NCBI RefSeq assembly: GCF_000711895.1 | Contig: NZ_JONO01000011.1 | Location: 1-64,000, forward strand | DNA length: 64,000 bases | Reading direction: 5' to 3' | DNA from: Photorhabdus australis DSM 17609 | GTDB lineage: Bacteria; Pseudomonadota; Gammaproteobacteria; Enterobacterales; Enterobacteriaceae | Shown here: in pieces, positions 28,077-37,620 of the stretch | Numbering within the stretch: position 1 is the stretch's first letter | How the letters are laid out: the number at the start of each line of letters is the position of its first letter | Made by a program: the position numbers and the translations under genes | The notes under the pieces: generated by a model | Seen by the model: the letters and a program-made list of their open reading frames with translations, nothing else | The model's database searches: none | Told to the model about the DNA's origin: nothing

Positions 28077-28952
28077 ATGAAATTATTCACAGCTGTAAAA
28101 TCCTTTCTGATTACCTGTGGCTTACTGCTCTTATCTGGATGTGTATCTGTACAACAAAAGCCAACGCTGCAAATACTTTCGCCGGAATTGATCCAACAAG
28201 GGGCTGTTATTGATCTTAAAACCGGCAACGTGCTTACTCCTGATGAATTGATCAATCGATTGGCATCACATCAGCGAATAGTTGTGGGTGAAAAACATGA
28301 TAATACATACCATCATCAAATTGAGCTTTGGCTGGTTCAGCAACTTCTTCTCAAGAGAGAACATGGTTCGGTGTTGTTGGAAATGATTACCCCTGACCAG
28401 CAGGAAACAGTGAATAAAGTCAAAAGTTGGTTGCAAACTAAGCCTACTGTACGTGAAAGTCGTATAAAAGATTTACTGGCGTGGCATGTTGGATGGCCAT
28501 GGGAATTATATGGTGGGTTGGTAATGGAACTTATGTATCAGCCTTATCCGCTCTTGGCGGCAAATCTGGCTCGTAGTGAAATTAAGGCTGCTTACAGCAA
28601 TCCTCCTGTTTTGCAGGGAAATATTTCTGTTGCTGAAAATGTGAAATCAAAGATCGCAGCGACGATTAAAGATGCCCATGGTGGTGAAATAACTGAGCAA
28701 CAGTTATCTGCTATGACAACTATTCAGCAAATGCGGGATCGCAGAATGGCAGAGCAATTACTTAAAGCACCTGTTCCTGCCACATTGATTGTGGGTGGAT
28801 ACCATGCAACGAAAGTGATGGGTGTTCCTCTGCACATTAAAGATTTGTCGCCACCAGAGGATTTTGTTGTGCTGATTATCTCGGAGAAAACAAATGTACT
28901 GGATAGTCAGCATGCTGATTATGTCTGGTATACACCAGTGAAAAAACTATAG
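28077..28952 (+). CDS. ChaN-family haem-binding-type lipoprotein
   Basis: A 291-residue lipoprotein: signal peptide with lipobox LLSGC (Cys near residue 22), then a ChaN (DUF399) domain. ChaN of Campylobacter binds haem as a dimer, and relatives (PhuW of Pseudomonas) are encoded with haem uptake genes. Conserved blocks seen are IVVGEKHDNTYHH, LLEMITPDQQ and IVGGYHATKVMGVP. The next gene, 150 bp on, is a TonB paralogue preceded by a Fur box, and a TonB-dependent receptor follows, so a role in haem acquisition is the likely inference. The ERIC repeat in its leader may affect the mRNA. Confidence 0.82.
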   Translation: MKLFTAVKSFLITCGLLLLSGCVSVQQKPTLQILSPELIQQGAVIDLKTGNVLTPDELINRLASHQRIVVGEKHDNTYHHQIELWLVQQLLLKREHGSVLLEMITPDQQETVNKVKSWLQTKPTVRESRIKDLLAWHVGWPWELYGGLVMELMYQPYPLLAANLARSEIKAAYSNPPVLQGNISVAENVKSKIAATIKDAHGGEITEQQLSAMTTIQQMRDRRMAEQLLKAPVPATLIVGGYHATKVMGVPLHIKDLSPPEDFVVLIISEKTNVLDSQHADYVWYTPVKKL

Positions 28953-29054
28953 ATATTTTACATAATTAATTGTTTTTACCTATATTCTAAGGATCTTGGC
29001 ATATGGATGTGCGCAAGTTAACGATATGTGTAAAAATAATTTTCATTAACATAT

Positions 29055-29073
29055 GAAATTAATTATCATTATC
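29055..29073. promoter_or_regulatory. Fur box upstream of tonB-like gene
   Basis: GAAATTAATTATCATTATC matches the 19 bp Fur consensus (GATAATGATAATCATTATC) at 15 positions, 31 bp before the TonB-like start. Iron-repressed expression is predicted. Confidence 0.7.
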
Positions 29074-29104
29074 GAATGGTAATTAAAATTATGCGCTCTA
29101 ACTC

Positions 29105-29905
29105 ATGTTGACGTTGACACACCCTGTCTTTCAAACCAGTCATTTTAAAAAAGGGCTGGTTTTCGCTATTGCTGCTCATCTCATTTGGGCTGGATGGATT
29201 ATCTACCAGCCAAAAGAAATTTTGGTTAATGAATTGATGCCACCGCCAGCGGTGATGATGGAGCTTTCATTGCTGACAGAAGCGATACATCAGATACAAA
29301 AGCAACCTATTGGTATTGAACAGCAACTCTCTGTTGCCAGCCTACAGCAAGAAAGTGCGATTAATGAAGTTAAGGCGCCTGAGCTTATTAAAGATGAACA
29401 AGCGCAGATTTTGGTGCATGAACCTAAAAAACAAAAAAAGAACCATGAAGAGCCTAAAAAAACACCGCCAGTAAAACGCCAACAGGTAGAAGAACAAGAG
29501 AGTGAAAAATCTCAAAATAGTGCCGCTTCAGTGAGTAGTACTGCCACTTCGGCGAATTTGACTTCGCGAGTTGCTGCTTCTTATGATAGCGATTCAGATG
29601 CTGTTGTTGATGCGGATGCTGCATGGCGAGCTGAAGTTATCGGGCATTTAAACCGTTATAAACGCTATCCGGAGGATGCGCAGAGAAGAAACCGTACTGG
29701 CCGGCCTACGGTCAGGTTCACTATTGATAAACAAGGATGTGTTACTAACAGCGTTTTGGTTCATCGCTCAGGTACCCATTCTTTGGACAGGGAAGCGAAA
29801 CAAGTTTTGGCAAGAGCGCAGCCATTGCCAGCTCCTCCCGATATTATTTTAAACGGCGGTGAAATTACGATAGAACTTCCAATTGATTTTAGTTTAATCA
29901 ATTAA
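29105..29905 (+). CDS. TonB-family energy transducer
   Basis: A 266-residue TonB paralogue. One N-terminal membrane anchor (about 16-35, LVFAIAAHLIWAGWII) carries the expected His; a long charged linker rich in Glu, Lys and Gln (about 85-160) spans the periplasm; the C-terminal domain (about 170-262) has YKRYPEDAQRRNRTGRPTVRFTID, the TonB fold that contacts receptors. It is not the housekeeping tonB by context: exbB and exbD are absent and a receptor gene lies downstream, so a dedicated transducer is likely. A Fur box lies just upstream. Confidence 0.88.
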   Translation: MLTLTHPVFQTSHFKKGLVFAIAAHLIWAGWIIYQPKEILVNELMPPPAVMMELSLLTEAIHQIQKQPIGIEQQLSVASLQQESAINEVKAPELIKDEQAQILVHEPKKQKKNHEEPKKTPPVKRQQVEEQESEKSQNSAASVSSTATSANLTSRVAASYDSDSDAVVDADAAWRAEVIGHLNRYKRYPEDAQRRNRTGRPTVRFTIDKQGCVTNSVLVHRSGTHSLDREAKQVLARAQPLPAPPDIILNGGEITIELPIDFSLIN

Positions 29906-29933
29906 TATCTTTAATGATTTAAGGACAGCATAT

Positions 29934-32093
29934 ATGCTAAGGCAGCAATCACAGTTTGCCCTGAAGACTAAAGGGTTGTTGGTAACGTTTTTATTAAGTG
30001 GCTGGTTGAGTTCAGCTGCGGCAGAGGAAGAAATTATGCCACCAAAGGCAATGAAACAACCACATCAGATGACTATTCATGGTGATACTCGTACAGATGA
30101 TTATTACTGGATGAGGGATGATAATCGCCAGGATCAAAAAATTATTGATCATTTGATAGCTGAAAATAAATATACTGAGCAGATGCTGAAACCCGGTGAG
30201 CAATTGCGGGATACGTTATACGAAGAAATGATTGGTCGGATGAAACAGGATGATCAATCTGTGCCATATGCTTATAACGGGTATATTTATCGTACAGTTT
30301 ACGAAGCTGGAAAAGATTTTCCGATTTATCAGCGTAAACCAGTTGATAATTCATTAGATTGGCAGATTTTGGTTGATGGTAATGAAAGGGCTAAAGGACA
30401 TGAATATTATCAGCTGAGTAATTTTGCTATTACTCCAGATAATAAACGTATTGCAATAGCTGAAGATACTCAGGGGCGCCGTAATTATCAGATCTCTTTT
30501 AAAGAGATCGGTGATAAACAGTGGAATAATGGCGCAATAAACAATACTTCCGGCAATATTGTCTGGGCAAATGATAATAGCACACTGTTTTATGTGCGCA
30601 GACATGCTCAAACTCTGTTGCCATATCAGGTATTTCGTCATCAATATGGTACAAATACTACTGAAGATCAGAAAGTATATCAGGAAGAAGATGAGCGTTT
30701 TTACTTAGGTTTATCTAAAAGTTCCTCCCGTGATTATATTATGTTGTCGATAACCAGCACTTCGACTTCGGAATATTTACTGATTGATGCAAATAAACCA
30801 CAAGCTGAACTTCAAGTATTTTTCCCCCGTCAAGAAGGTCGGGAGTATTATGTAGACCATTTCCGTAATCATTTCTACATTCGTTCAAATCATGAAAATG
30901 AAACCTATGGATTTTATCAGACAGATGCAATAAATACCCCGTGGAAAACAGTTATTGCTCCACAGCAGGATAGTGATCTTGAAGATTTCGTATTGTTCAA
31001 TAATTGGTTAGTTGTACAGGAGCGAACAAAAGGATTGCCGACAATTCGTCAGATTAATTGGGAAACACAGCAAGAAAAACAAATTAAATTTGATGATCCA
31101 AGTTATATGGCATGGATTGATTACAACCCTGAACCTGATACTGATTTTGTACGTTATGGTTATTCGTCTATGACTACACCAAGTTCAACATTCCAGTGGA
31201 ATATGAGAACAGGCGAGCGGGAATTACTTAAGCAGCAGGAAGTAAAAGGGTTCGATAAACATAATTATGAAAGTCAGCGTATTTGGGTGAACACTCGTGA
31301 CGGTGTGGAAGTTCCGGTTTCTCTGGTTTATCGTAAGTCACTGTTCGAAAAAGGCCATAACCCAATATTGATATATGGATATGGGGCTTATGGTGCGAGT
31401 ATGGATCCGGCATTCAGCTCACCACGATTGAGTTTATTGGATAGAGGTTTTGTTTACGCGTTGGTGCATGTGCGTGGTGGTGGTGAATTAGGTAAACAAT
31501 GGTATCTGCAAGGTAAAGTCGAGAATAAAATGAATAGTTTTAATGACTTTATCGATGTGACCAGGGAGCTGATTGCCCAGAAATATGGTGACAGTAAGCG
31601 TGTTTATGCTATGGGGGGCAGTGCTGGTGGTTTGCTGATGGGAGCCGTGATTAATCAGGCACCGGAATTGTATCGCGGTGTTGTTGCTCAGGTTCCATTT
31701 GTTGATGCTGTTACAACCATGCTCGATCCTTCTATTCCACTGACAATAGGAGAATATGAAGAGTGGGGTAATCCTGAAAATAAAGAAGATTATTTCCGAA
31801 TTAAATCATATAGCCCATATGATAATATAAAACCTCAACGCTATCCCAATTTATTGGTCACGAGTGGATTTCATGATTCACAGGTTCAATATTGGGAGCC
31901 AGCTAAATGGGTAGCAAAATTACGCGATATCAAGAAAGGTGACTCTGTTTTATTACTGGAAACTAATATGAATGCGGGACATGGTGGTAAATCAGGCCGT
32001 TTTAATCGTTTGAAAGACACTGCATTAGATTACAGTTTTATCTTAATGTTGGATGATGCTAAAAAGTATTTCCCGCAATTAAAAGATAACTGA
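29934..32093 (+). CDS. ptrB: Oligopeptidase B with N-terminal signal peptide
   Basis: A 719-residue S9A serine peptidase cleaving after Arg or Lys in short peptides. The beta-propeller domain spans about 40-430 and the hydrolase domain the rest. The nucleophile lies in GGSAGGLLMG (near residue 564), the acid follows SGFHDSQVQYW, and the catalytic His is in NAGHGGKSGR (near residue 683). The protein is about 33 residues longer at the N-terminus than E. coli PtrB (686), and that extension reads as a signal peptide: basic start, hydrophobic LLVTFLLSGWLSSAAAEEE with an AXA site. Export would be unusual for this normally cytosolic enzyme. It sits inside an iron/haem locus, 28 bp after tonB. Confidence 0.9.
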   Translation: MLRQQSQFALKTKGLLVTFLLSGWLSSAAAEEEIMPPKAMKQPHQMTIHGDTRTDDYYWMRDDNRQDQKIIDHLIAENKYTEQMLKPGEQLRDTLYEEMIGRMKQDDQSVPYAYNGYIYRTVYEAGKDFPIYQRKPVDNSLDWQILVDGNERAKGHEYYQLSNFAITPDNKRIAIAEDTQGRRNYQISFKEIGDKQWNNGAINNTSGNIVWANDNSTLFYVRRHAQTLLPYQVFRHQYGTNTTEDQKVYQEEDERFYLGLSKSSSRDYIMLSITSTSTSEYLLIDANKPQAELQVFFPRQEGREYYVDHFRNHFYIRSNHENETYGFYQTDAINTPWKTVIAPQQDSDLEDFVLFNNWLVVQERTKGLPTIRQINWETQQEKQIKFDDPSYMAWIDYNPEPDTDFVRYGYSSMTTPSSTFQWNMRTGERELLKQQEVKGFDKHNYESQRIWVNTRDGVEVPVSLVYRKSLFEKGHNPILIYGYGAYGASMDPAFSSPRLSLLDRGFVYALVHVRGGGELGKQWYLQGKVENKMNSFNDFIDVTRELIAQKYGDSKRVYAMGGSAGGLLMGAVINQAPELYRGVVAQVPFVDAVTTMLDPSIPLTIGEYEEWGNPENKEDYFRIKSYSPYDNIKPQRYPNLLVTSGFHDSQVQYWEPAKWVAKLRDIKKGDSVLLLETNMNAGHGGKSGRFNRLKDTALDYSFILMLDDAKKYFPQLKDN

Positions 32094-32124
32094 AAGAAAC
32101 TATAAATATAAGTTTGTTATTTAA

Positions 32125-32168
32125 AGCACTGATAATTATTTATCAGTGCTGAATCTTTTTATTTTTTT
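32125..32168 (+). terminator. Rho-independent terminator after ptrB
   Basis: AGCACTGATA pairs with TATCAGTGCT around a six-base loop, followed by T-rich DNA. It separates ptrB from the receptor gene. Confidence 0.8.
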
Positions 32169-32211
32169 TAAGACTGACATGTGAGCAAATATTTATCTTT
32201 ATGAATTTGGG

Positions 32212-34500
32212 ATGATTGAAATGAAAATAATGACAAAAATAGCAGGGGCCAGTGTCGTGTTGATTGGGCTTCAAGGGCTTGCTTATGGTGAAGAAAAGCA
32301 AGAGAGGAAATCAGAGAAGGTACTGAAATTCAGCAGCCTTAAGGTTTCAGGTTCGCAAGATAATGCTGAAGTGCGGGCAATGGAAAAGCCCGGTTCTTAT
32401 AGTTCTAAAGGTGAAGATACTAAACTTCAGTCAATCGATAGCATATTACGCAGTATGCCCGGAACCTATACGCAAATAGATCCGGGCCAAGGAACAGTGA
32501 GTGTAAATATCCGTGGATTAAGTGGTTTTGGTCGGGTTAATATGATGGTTGATGGCGTTAGCCAGAGTTTTTATGGTACATCTCCGACGAGCCCAATTCA
32601 CGGTACGACTTACAACCAATTCGGTACAATAATTGATCCTAATTTTATTGTGGGGGTTGATGTTAACCGTGGTCAATCTGATGGTTCAAATAGCGTTAAT
32701 GCCTTGGTAGGTAGTGCTAATTTCCGCACAATTGGCGTAGATGATGTGATATTCTCTGGGAATTCGCTGGGAGTACGCACAAAAGCAACTTATGGCAATA
32801 ATGGCATTGGTCATAATGGCATGATAGCGGTTGCAGGTAAAATACCGGCTTTTAGTTCTGAGGGTTCACTTGGTGCTATGTTAGCTGTCAGCGGGCATTC
32901 AATTGATGCGCATTATAAGAATGGCGACGGAGTATTAAGTGATGAGTTTGCTACCAATAAATCATTTAAACAAAAACCCAATTCGCAATTAATGAAAATA
33001 AATATTAAACCGAGCGAATTTCATGATATGGAGCTCAGTGGGCGGAATTATCATAATAAATTTACCCGCCGACATATTGATAGTCGGGATGTTTATTTAA
33101 AATATAATTACACACCATTCAGTGAATGGGTTGATATAAAATTATTGGCCAGCACCAGTGAGAGTAGTCAACGCTACGAAGGTGATTCACTTTTTGAGTT
33201 GATAAATAGCAGAGCCAAAAACAAGTCAGATGCAATAGATATCAGTAACATTAGTCGATTCGACTATGGTAATACAGATTTTGAGCTAACATTCGGCAGT
33301 AAATTGATGAAAACCGAATATAGCAAAACAACAGATAGTATTTACTCTGGTAAAGGTCGAAATGAGGAAGAAAAGAAAAAATATGAAAAAACGGATAGGG
33401 AAGCAAAAGAAAATAATGTCTTTGCACCAAGTGGTAAACAGGATATTGCCAGTATTTATGGTGGGTTGAAAATGAATCGTGGGATTTATCAGGCTAATAT
33501 TACCTTTAATTATATGGACTACAGTGTTAAAGGTCATAAACCGGCTTGTGATCTGCGGATTCTTTGTTTCCCTCAGGGGGCAACCAACCTGAATTTGAAA
33601 GAACATGGATTTAATCCAGGTATTTTACTATCAGCAGAAATTATTCCTGAATTCCAGCCATTCGTCAGTTATGCTCGTTCAATGAGAGCGCCAAACATTC
33701 AGGAAACTTTCTATAATAATGAAGGTGGTGGTTCCATGAATCCATTTTTGAAGGGAGAAACAGCAGATACTTATGAAATTGGTTTTAATAGTTTTCGTCC
33801 AGACTTGATTGTTAAGGGAGATATTTTCCGCCTGAAAGCTGCCTGGTATCACTCTAAAGTAAAAAATTATATTCTCAGTGATATCTGGATTATTTGTGGT
33901 AATAGGAAAACATGTAAAAACGATAGTTCACTGGACAATTACGATACAGTCGATCCTAACATCAAAATGTATATCTATCACAATAGCTTAACGCCGGTGA
34001 CAATACGTGGATATGAAGTTGCTGCTGATTATGATGCGGGTGTGTTTTATAGCAAATTGGCTTATAGCTGGCAAAAAACGCGCCAGCCAACTTCAGCCGC
34101 TACAGCGTATTTTGGTGCCGATCCTGTGTCACAATTACCTGATAGTTTTATGACTCTGGATACAGGTGTTCGTTTATTTGATGAGAAATTCCGTATTGGT
34201 GCGATTGTTAAATATACCGGCGATTCTCATAAGCTAGATCCAGATCAATATAATGTTGATAGTGATGGGCGGGTTGTGATGCAAAAAGAGCCTAAAATTC
34301 CAACGATAGTTGATCTTTATAGTGATTATCAGATAAACGAAAACGTGTTGTTGAAATTTTCAGTACAAAACCTGGCAAACAAGAACTATTCTGAAGCACT
34401 TAACCGTGTAAATTCTTCTCCGGTAATGACCGAACAAACTTCAGCTATGCAAACAGCCAGAGGGCGTACCTATATTGCAAGTGCAGAAATTCGTTTCTGA
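32212..34500 (+). CDS. TonB-dependent haem/haemoglobin-type outer-membrane receptor
   Basis: A 762-residue receptor: signal peptide (to about residue 26), a plug domain (about 60-180, with IRGLSGFGRVNMMVDGV), and a beta-barrel ending in the typical aromatic residue (AEIRF). A haem-receptor-like signature pair is visible, SMRAPNIQETFY followed by NPFLKGETADTYE, similar to the FRAP and NPNL boxes of haem receptors. Loops contain a highly charged insert near residues 375-405 and two closely spaced cysteine pairs (CDLRILC, CGNRKTC), probably disulfides. Ligand is inferred from family motifs and neighbours. Three closely spaced in-frame ATGs leave the start uncertain by a few codons. Confidence 0.86.
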   Translation: MIEMKIMTKIAGASVVLIGLQGLAYGEEKQERKSEKVLKFSSLKVSGSQDNAEVRAMEKPGSYSSKGEDTKLQSIDSILRSMPGTYTQIDPGQGTVSVNIRGLSGFGRVNMMVDGVSQSFYGTSPTSPIHGTTYNQFGTIIDPNFIVGVDVNRGQSDGSNSVNALVGSANFRTIGVDDVIFSGNSLGVRTKATYGNNGIGHNGMIAVAGKIPAFSSEGSLGAMLAVSGHSIDAHYKNGDGVLSDEFATNKSFKQKPNSQLMKINIKPSEFHDMELSGRNYHNKFTRRHIDSRDVYLKYNYTPFSEWVDIKLLASTSESSQRYEGDSLFELINSRAKNKSDAIDISNISRFDYGNTDFELTFGSKLMKTEYSKTTDSIYSGKGRNEEEKKKYEKTDREAKENNVFAPSGKQDIASIYGGLKMNRGIYQANITFNYMDYSVKGHKPACDLRILCFPQGATNLNLKEHGFNPGILLSAEIIPEFQPFVSYARSMRAPNIQETFYNNEGGGSMNPFLKGETADTYEIGFNSFRPDLIVKGDIFRLKAAWYHSKVKNYILSDIWIICGNRKTCKNDSSLDNYDTVDPNIKMYIYHNSLTPVTIRGYEVAADYDAGVFYSKLAYSWQKTRQPTSAATAYFGADPVSQLPDSFMTLDTGVRLFDEKFRIGAIVKYTGDSHKLDPDQYNVDSDGRVVMQKEPKIPTIVDLYSDYQINENVLLKFSVQNLANKNYSEALNRVNSSPVMTEQTSAMQTARGRTYIASAEIRF

Positions 34501-34530
34501 TGTAAGAAAATAATGGCAAGGGAATTGCCA

Positions 34531-35904
34531 CTATTCCTGATTTGCTCGCCGTTTCTGGCGTTCTTTCTTTACTTTAATAATTTCACTTTCAACCCAACCA
34601 TCTTGTAAACGGGTTCTCAGAACATCACCAACATGTACTTGTTTGGTTTGTTTTAGTAATTTTCCATCAGATGTTTCACTGATGCTGTAACCACGAGCTA
34701 ATGTTGCCAGTGGGCTAACCGCTTCCATGCGTGAACAAGAAACGGCAAATTTTTCTCTGGAGCGGCTGAGTTGTCGTTCAATTGCTTGTTTTAGCCGGAA
34801 ATCCTGTTGTTGAATTTGTTGGCTATACTGGCGGATCTGCTGACCAGGTTCTGAATGCCAGAGGCGTTGCTGCAATTTCTCATATGCCAGATCGCTTTGT
34901 CGTAGATGTCGTCGCAAGCTGTCAGTGAGTCGTTGGCGTAAACTGACCAGCAAGTTTTGCTGACGAGCCAGTCGTAAATGAGGGTGTTGTTGCTGTAAAC
35001 GATGAGATAACAAACTAAATATACGTTGTTTCTGGGCAAAGAAGTAATCCATTGCCATTTCCAGTCGCTGCTGTTGTGATTGAATTTGACGTAACAATTC
35101 AAGCTGATTACGGCTGACTAACTCAGCTGCTGCTGATGGTGTGGGTGCGCGTAAATCTGCCACAAAATCAGCAATGGTGACATCTGTTTCATGACCTACC
35201 GCACTGACTATCGGAATATCACTGTGAAAAATTGCTCTGGCAACATGCTCATCGTTAAAACTCCATAAATCTTCTAGCGAGCCGCCACCGCGCCCAACGA
35301 TTAATACATCGCATTCTTGCCTTTTGTTAGCTAATTCAATAGCTTGGATAATCTGTAAGGGTGCTTCTGTACCCTGAACAGCCGTTGGATAAATGATGAT
35401 GGGTAATGATGGATCGCGACGCTTTAAAATATTCAAAATATCATGCAGAGCAGCGCCACTGGCTGAAGTAATCACACCAAGCTGTTGAGCCGGAGAGGGC
35501 AGGTTTTTTTTATAGCGTTGGTCAAATAATCCTTCATCATTGAGTTTTTGTTTCAATAATTCAAACTGTTGCTGCAATAGGCCATCACCGGCGGGTTGCA
35601 TGCTTTCAACAATAAGTTGATAGTCTCCTCTTGGTTCATAAAGTGTAATCGCAGCGCGAACTAAGACTTGCTGACCATTTTGTGGTCTGAATGTCACACG
35701 TTGATTGCTATTGCGAAACATCGCCGCTCGCACCTGGGCACGTTCATCTTTTAGTGTGAAGTACCAGTGACCAGAAGAAGGTTGAGAAAAGTTGGATATT
35801 TCAGCGCTCAGCCAAATTCTTCCCATTTCCATTTCGAGCAGTTGCCGAACTGTCTGATTGAGGCGACTGACAGAAAAAATTCCAGTATTAAGAGGTAGTG
35901 ACAT
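34531..35904 (-). CDS. xseA: Exonuclease VII large subunit
   Basis: A 457-residue protein. The N-terminal OB fold (about 8-100, [18 protein letters not shown]) precedes the catalytic domain with [29 protein letters not shown] and [25 protein letters not shown], then a long coiled-coil region (about 280-400) and C-terminal ARGYSI. Together with XseB it degrades single-stranded DNA from either end. I used the ATG at 35904, which gives nearly the E. coli length (456); the ATG seven codons upstream is possible, and neither has a strong ribosome site. It is divergent from guaB, as in E. coli. Confidence 0.95.
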   Translation of the reverse strand: MSLPLNTGIFSVSRLNQTVRQLLEMEMGRIWLSAEISNFSQPSSGHWYFTLKDERAQVRAAMFRNSNQRVTFRPQNGQQVLVRAAITLYEPRGDYQLIVESMQPAGDGLLQQQFELLKQKLNDEGLFDQRYKKNLPSPAQQLGVITSASGAALHDILNILKRRDPSLPIIIYPTAVQGTEAPLQIIQAIELANKRQECDVLIVGRGGGSLEDLWSFNDEHVARAIFHSDIPIVSAVGHETDVTIADFVADLRAPTPSAAAELVSRNQLELLRQIQSQQQRLEMAMDYFFAQKQRIFSLLSHRLQQQHPHLRLARQQNLLVSLRQRLTDSLRRHLRQSDLAYEKLQQRLWHSEPGQQIRQYSQQIQQQDFRLKQAIERQLSRSREKFAVSCSRMEAVSPLATLARGYSISETSDGKLLKQTKQVHVGDVLRTRLQDGWVESEIIKVKKERQKRRANQE

Positions 35905-35996
35905 GTGAGAAAGATCAAATTTCAAAACAAGAACTTAATATGCTGATACTAACCTTCATGATGAAGTAAGCAAGAAATTTTTTAATAAAATGCTGG

Positions 35997-36012
35997 AGGC
36001 AACCGATTACGT
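35997..36012. promoter_or_regulatory. PurR-type operator of guaBA
   Basis: AGGCAACCGATTACGT resembles the E. coli guaB PurR box. It lies just upstream of a good -10 TATAAT (36017-36022) and would overlap the -35 region, a typical repressor position. Confidence 0.6.
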
Positions 36013-36076
36013 TCTGTATAATGCCGCGGCAATATTTTATCCCTTAAATTTTCAGCAGCTTGGTGAGATATTGCTT

Positions 36077-37543
36077 ATGTTACGAATTAAAAAAGAAGCT
36101 TTAACCTTTGACGATGTTCTGTTAGTTCCTGCCCACTCAACTGTTTTGCCTAACACTGCTGACTTGTCTACTCAATTGACTTCCACTATTCGTCTGAATG
36201 TTCCTATGTTATCCGCGGCTATGGATACCGTGACTGAATCTGCCTTGGCTATTGCACTGGCTCAGGAAGGTGGAATGGGTTTCATCCATAAAAATATGTC
36301 GATTGAACGTCAAGCAGAAGAAGTTAGCCGAGTAAAAAAACATGAGAGTGGTGTTGTAACAGATCCTGTCACTGTGACACCTAAAACAACGCTGCGTGAA
36401 GTTAAAGGACTAACAGAACGTAATGGTTTTGCTGGTTACCCTGTTGTCACTGAAGGAAATGAGTTGGTTGGTATTATTACTGGTCGTGATGTACGTTTCG
36501 TTACTGATCTGGATCAGCCTGTTACTGCGGTAATGACGCCTAAAGAGCGTTTAGTAACAGTAAAAGAAGGTGAAGCCCGTGAAGTTGTGTTGCAGAAAAT
36601 GCACGAAAAACGTGTCGAAAAAGCGCTGGTAGTTGATGAAAACTTTCATCTGCTTGGCATGATCACGGTGAAAGATTTTCAGAAAGCAGAACGTAAGCCA
36701 AACGCCTGTAAAGATGAACGTGGCCGTTTACGTGTTGGTGCAGCGGTTGGCGCTGGTGCTGGCAATGAGGAGCGGGTTGATGCGTTGGTTGCTGCTGGTA
36801 TTGATGTTTTGCTGATTGATTCATCACATGGCCATTCTGAAGGTGTATTACAACGTATTCGTGAAACTCGCGCTAAGTACCCAAATCTGCAAATTATTGG
36901 TGGTAACGTAGCGACTGGGGAAGGTGCAAAAGCGCTGGTAGAGGCGGGTGTCAATGCAGTTAAAGTTGGTATCGGTCCTGGTTCTATCTGTACTACCCGT
37001 ATTGTTACCGGGGTAGGGGTGCCACAAATTACCGCTATCTCTGATGCGGTTGCAGCGTTGGAAGGCACCGGTATTCCAGTTATTGCTGATGGTGGTATTC
37101 GTTTCTCTGGCGATATTGCCAAAGCCATTGCTGCGGGAGCGTCCTGTGTTATGGTGGGTTCTATGTTGGCCGGGACAGAAGAGTCACCTGGAGAAATTGA
37201 GTTGTACCAGGGGCGTTCATTTAAATCTTATCGTGGTATGGGCTCGTTGGGGGCGATGTCTAAAGGCTCTTCTGATCGATACTTCCAAACTGATAATGCC
37301 GCAGATAAGCTGGTACCGGAAGGTATTGAAGGCCGTGTTGCCTATAAGGGCTTGTTGAAAAACATTATCCATCAGCAAATGGGGGGGGTGCGCTCCTGTA
37401 TGGGGTTGACAGGTTGTGGAACCATTGAGGAATTGAGAACTAAAGCAGAATTTGTTCGTATCAGTGGTGCAGGTATTCAGGAAAGTCACGTTCACGATGT
37501 GACCATTACTAAAGAGTCTCCAAACTACCGTTTAGGTCTGTAA
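36077..37543 (+). CDS. guaB: IMP dehydrogenase
   Basis: A 488-residue enzyme oxidising IMP to XMP with NAD+, the first committed step to GMP. A TIM barrel is interrupted by two CBS domains (about 95-205; VTDPVTVTP and [10 protein letters not shown]). The catalytic cysteine lies in [11 protein letters not shown] (near residue 305) and the substrate flap in [10 protein letters not shown] followed by [12 protein letters not shown] chose the ATG at 36077, giving exactly the E. coli length and start ([16 protein letters not shown]). It forms an operon with guaA, with a hairpin between. Confidence 0.97.
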   Translation: MLRIKKEALTFDDVLLVPAHSTVLPNTADLSTQLTSTIRLNVPMLSAAMDTVTESALAIALAQEGGMGFIHKNMSIERQAEEVSRVKKHESGVVTDPVTVTPKTTLREVKGLTERNGFAGYPVVTEGNELVGIITGRDVRFVTDLDQPVTAVMTPKERLVTVKEGEAREVVLQKMHEKRVEKALVVDENFHLLGMITVKDFQKAERKPNACKDERGRLRVGAAVGAGAGNEERVDALVAAGIDVLLIDSSHGHSEGVLQRIRETRAKYPNLQIIGGNVATGEGAKALVEAGVNAVKVGIGPGSICTTRIVTGVGVPQITAISDAVAALEGTGIPVIADGGIRFSGDIAKAIAAGASCVMVGSMLAGTEESPGEIELYQGRSFKSYRGMGSLGAMSKGSSDRYFQTDNAADKLVPEGIEGRVAYKGLLKNIIHQQMGGVRSCMGLTGCGTIEELRTKAEFVRISGAGIQESHVHDVTITKESPNYRLGL

Positions 37544-37555
37544 TTCATATTTATT

Positions 37556-37587
37556 GTGGCCTGAAACAGGCCACTTAATCTTTTTTT
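37556..37587 (+). terminator. Hairpin with T-tract between guaB and guaA
   Basis: GTGGCCTG, AAA loop, CAGGCCAC, then a run of seven T a few bases later. It may partly terminate transcription so that guaA is made at a lower level. Confidence 0.7.
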
Positions 37588-37620
37588 ATTTTTACTATTT
37601 GTTTTTGGAATTCCCCGCAC

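Noticed and set aside
29105-29905. Housekeeping tonB
   Set aside because: The context is an iron/haem locus without exbBD, and the linker is Glu/Lys/Gln-rich rather than strongly Pro-Lys/Pro-Glu repeated.
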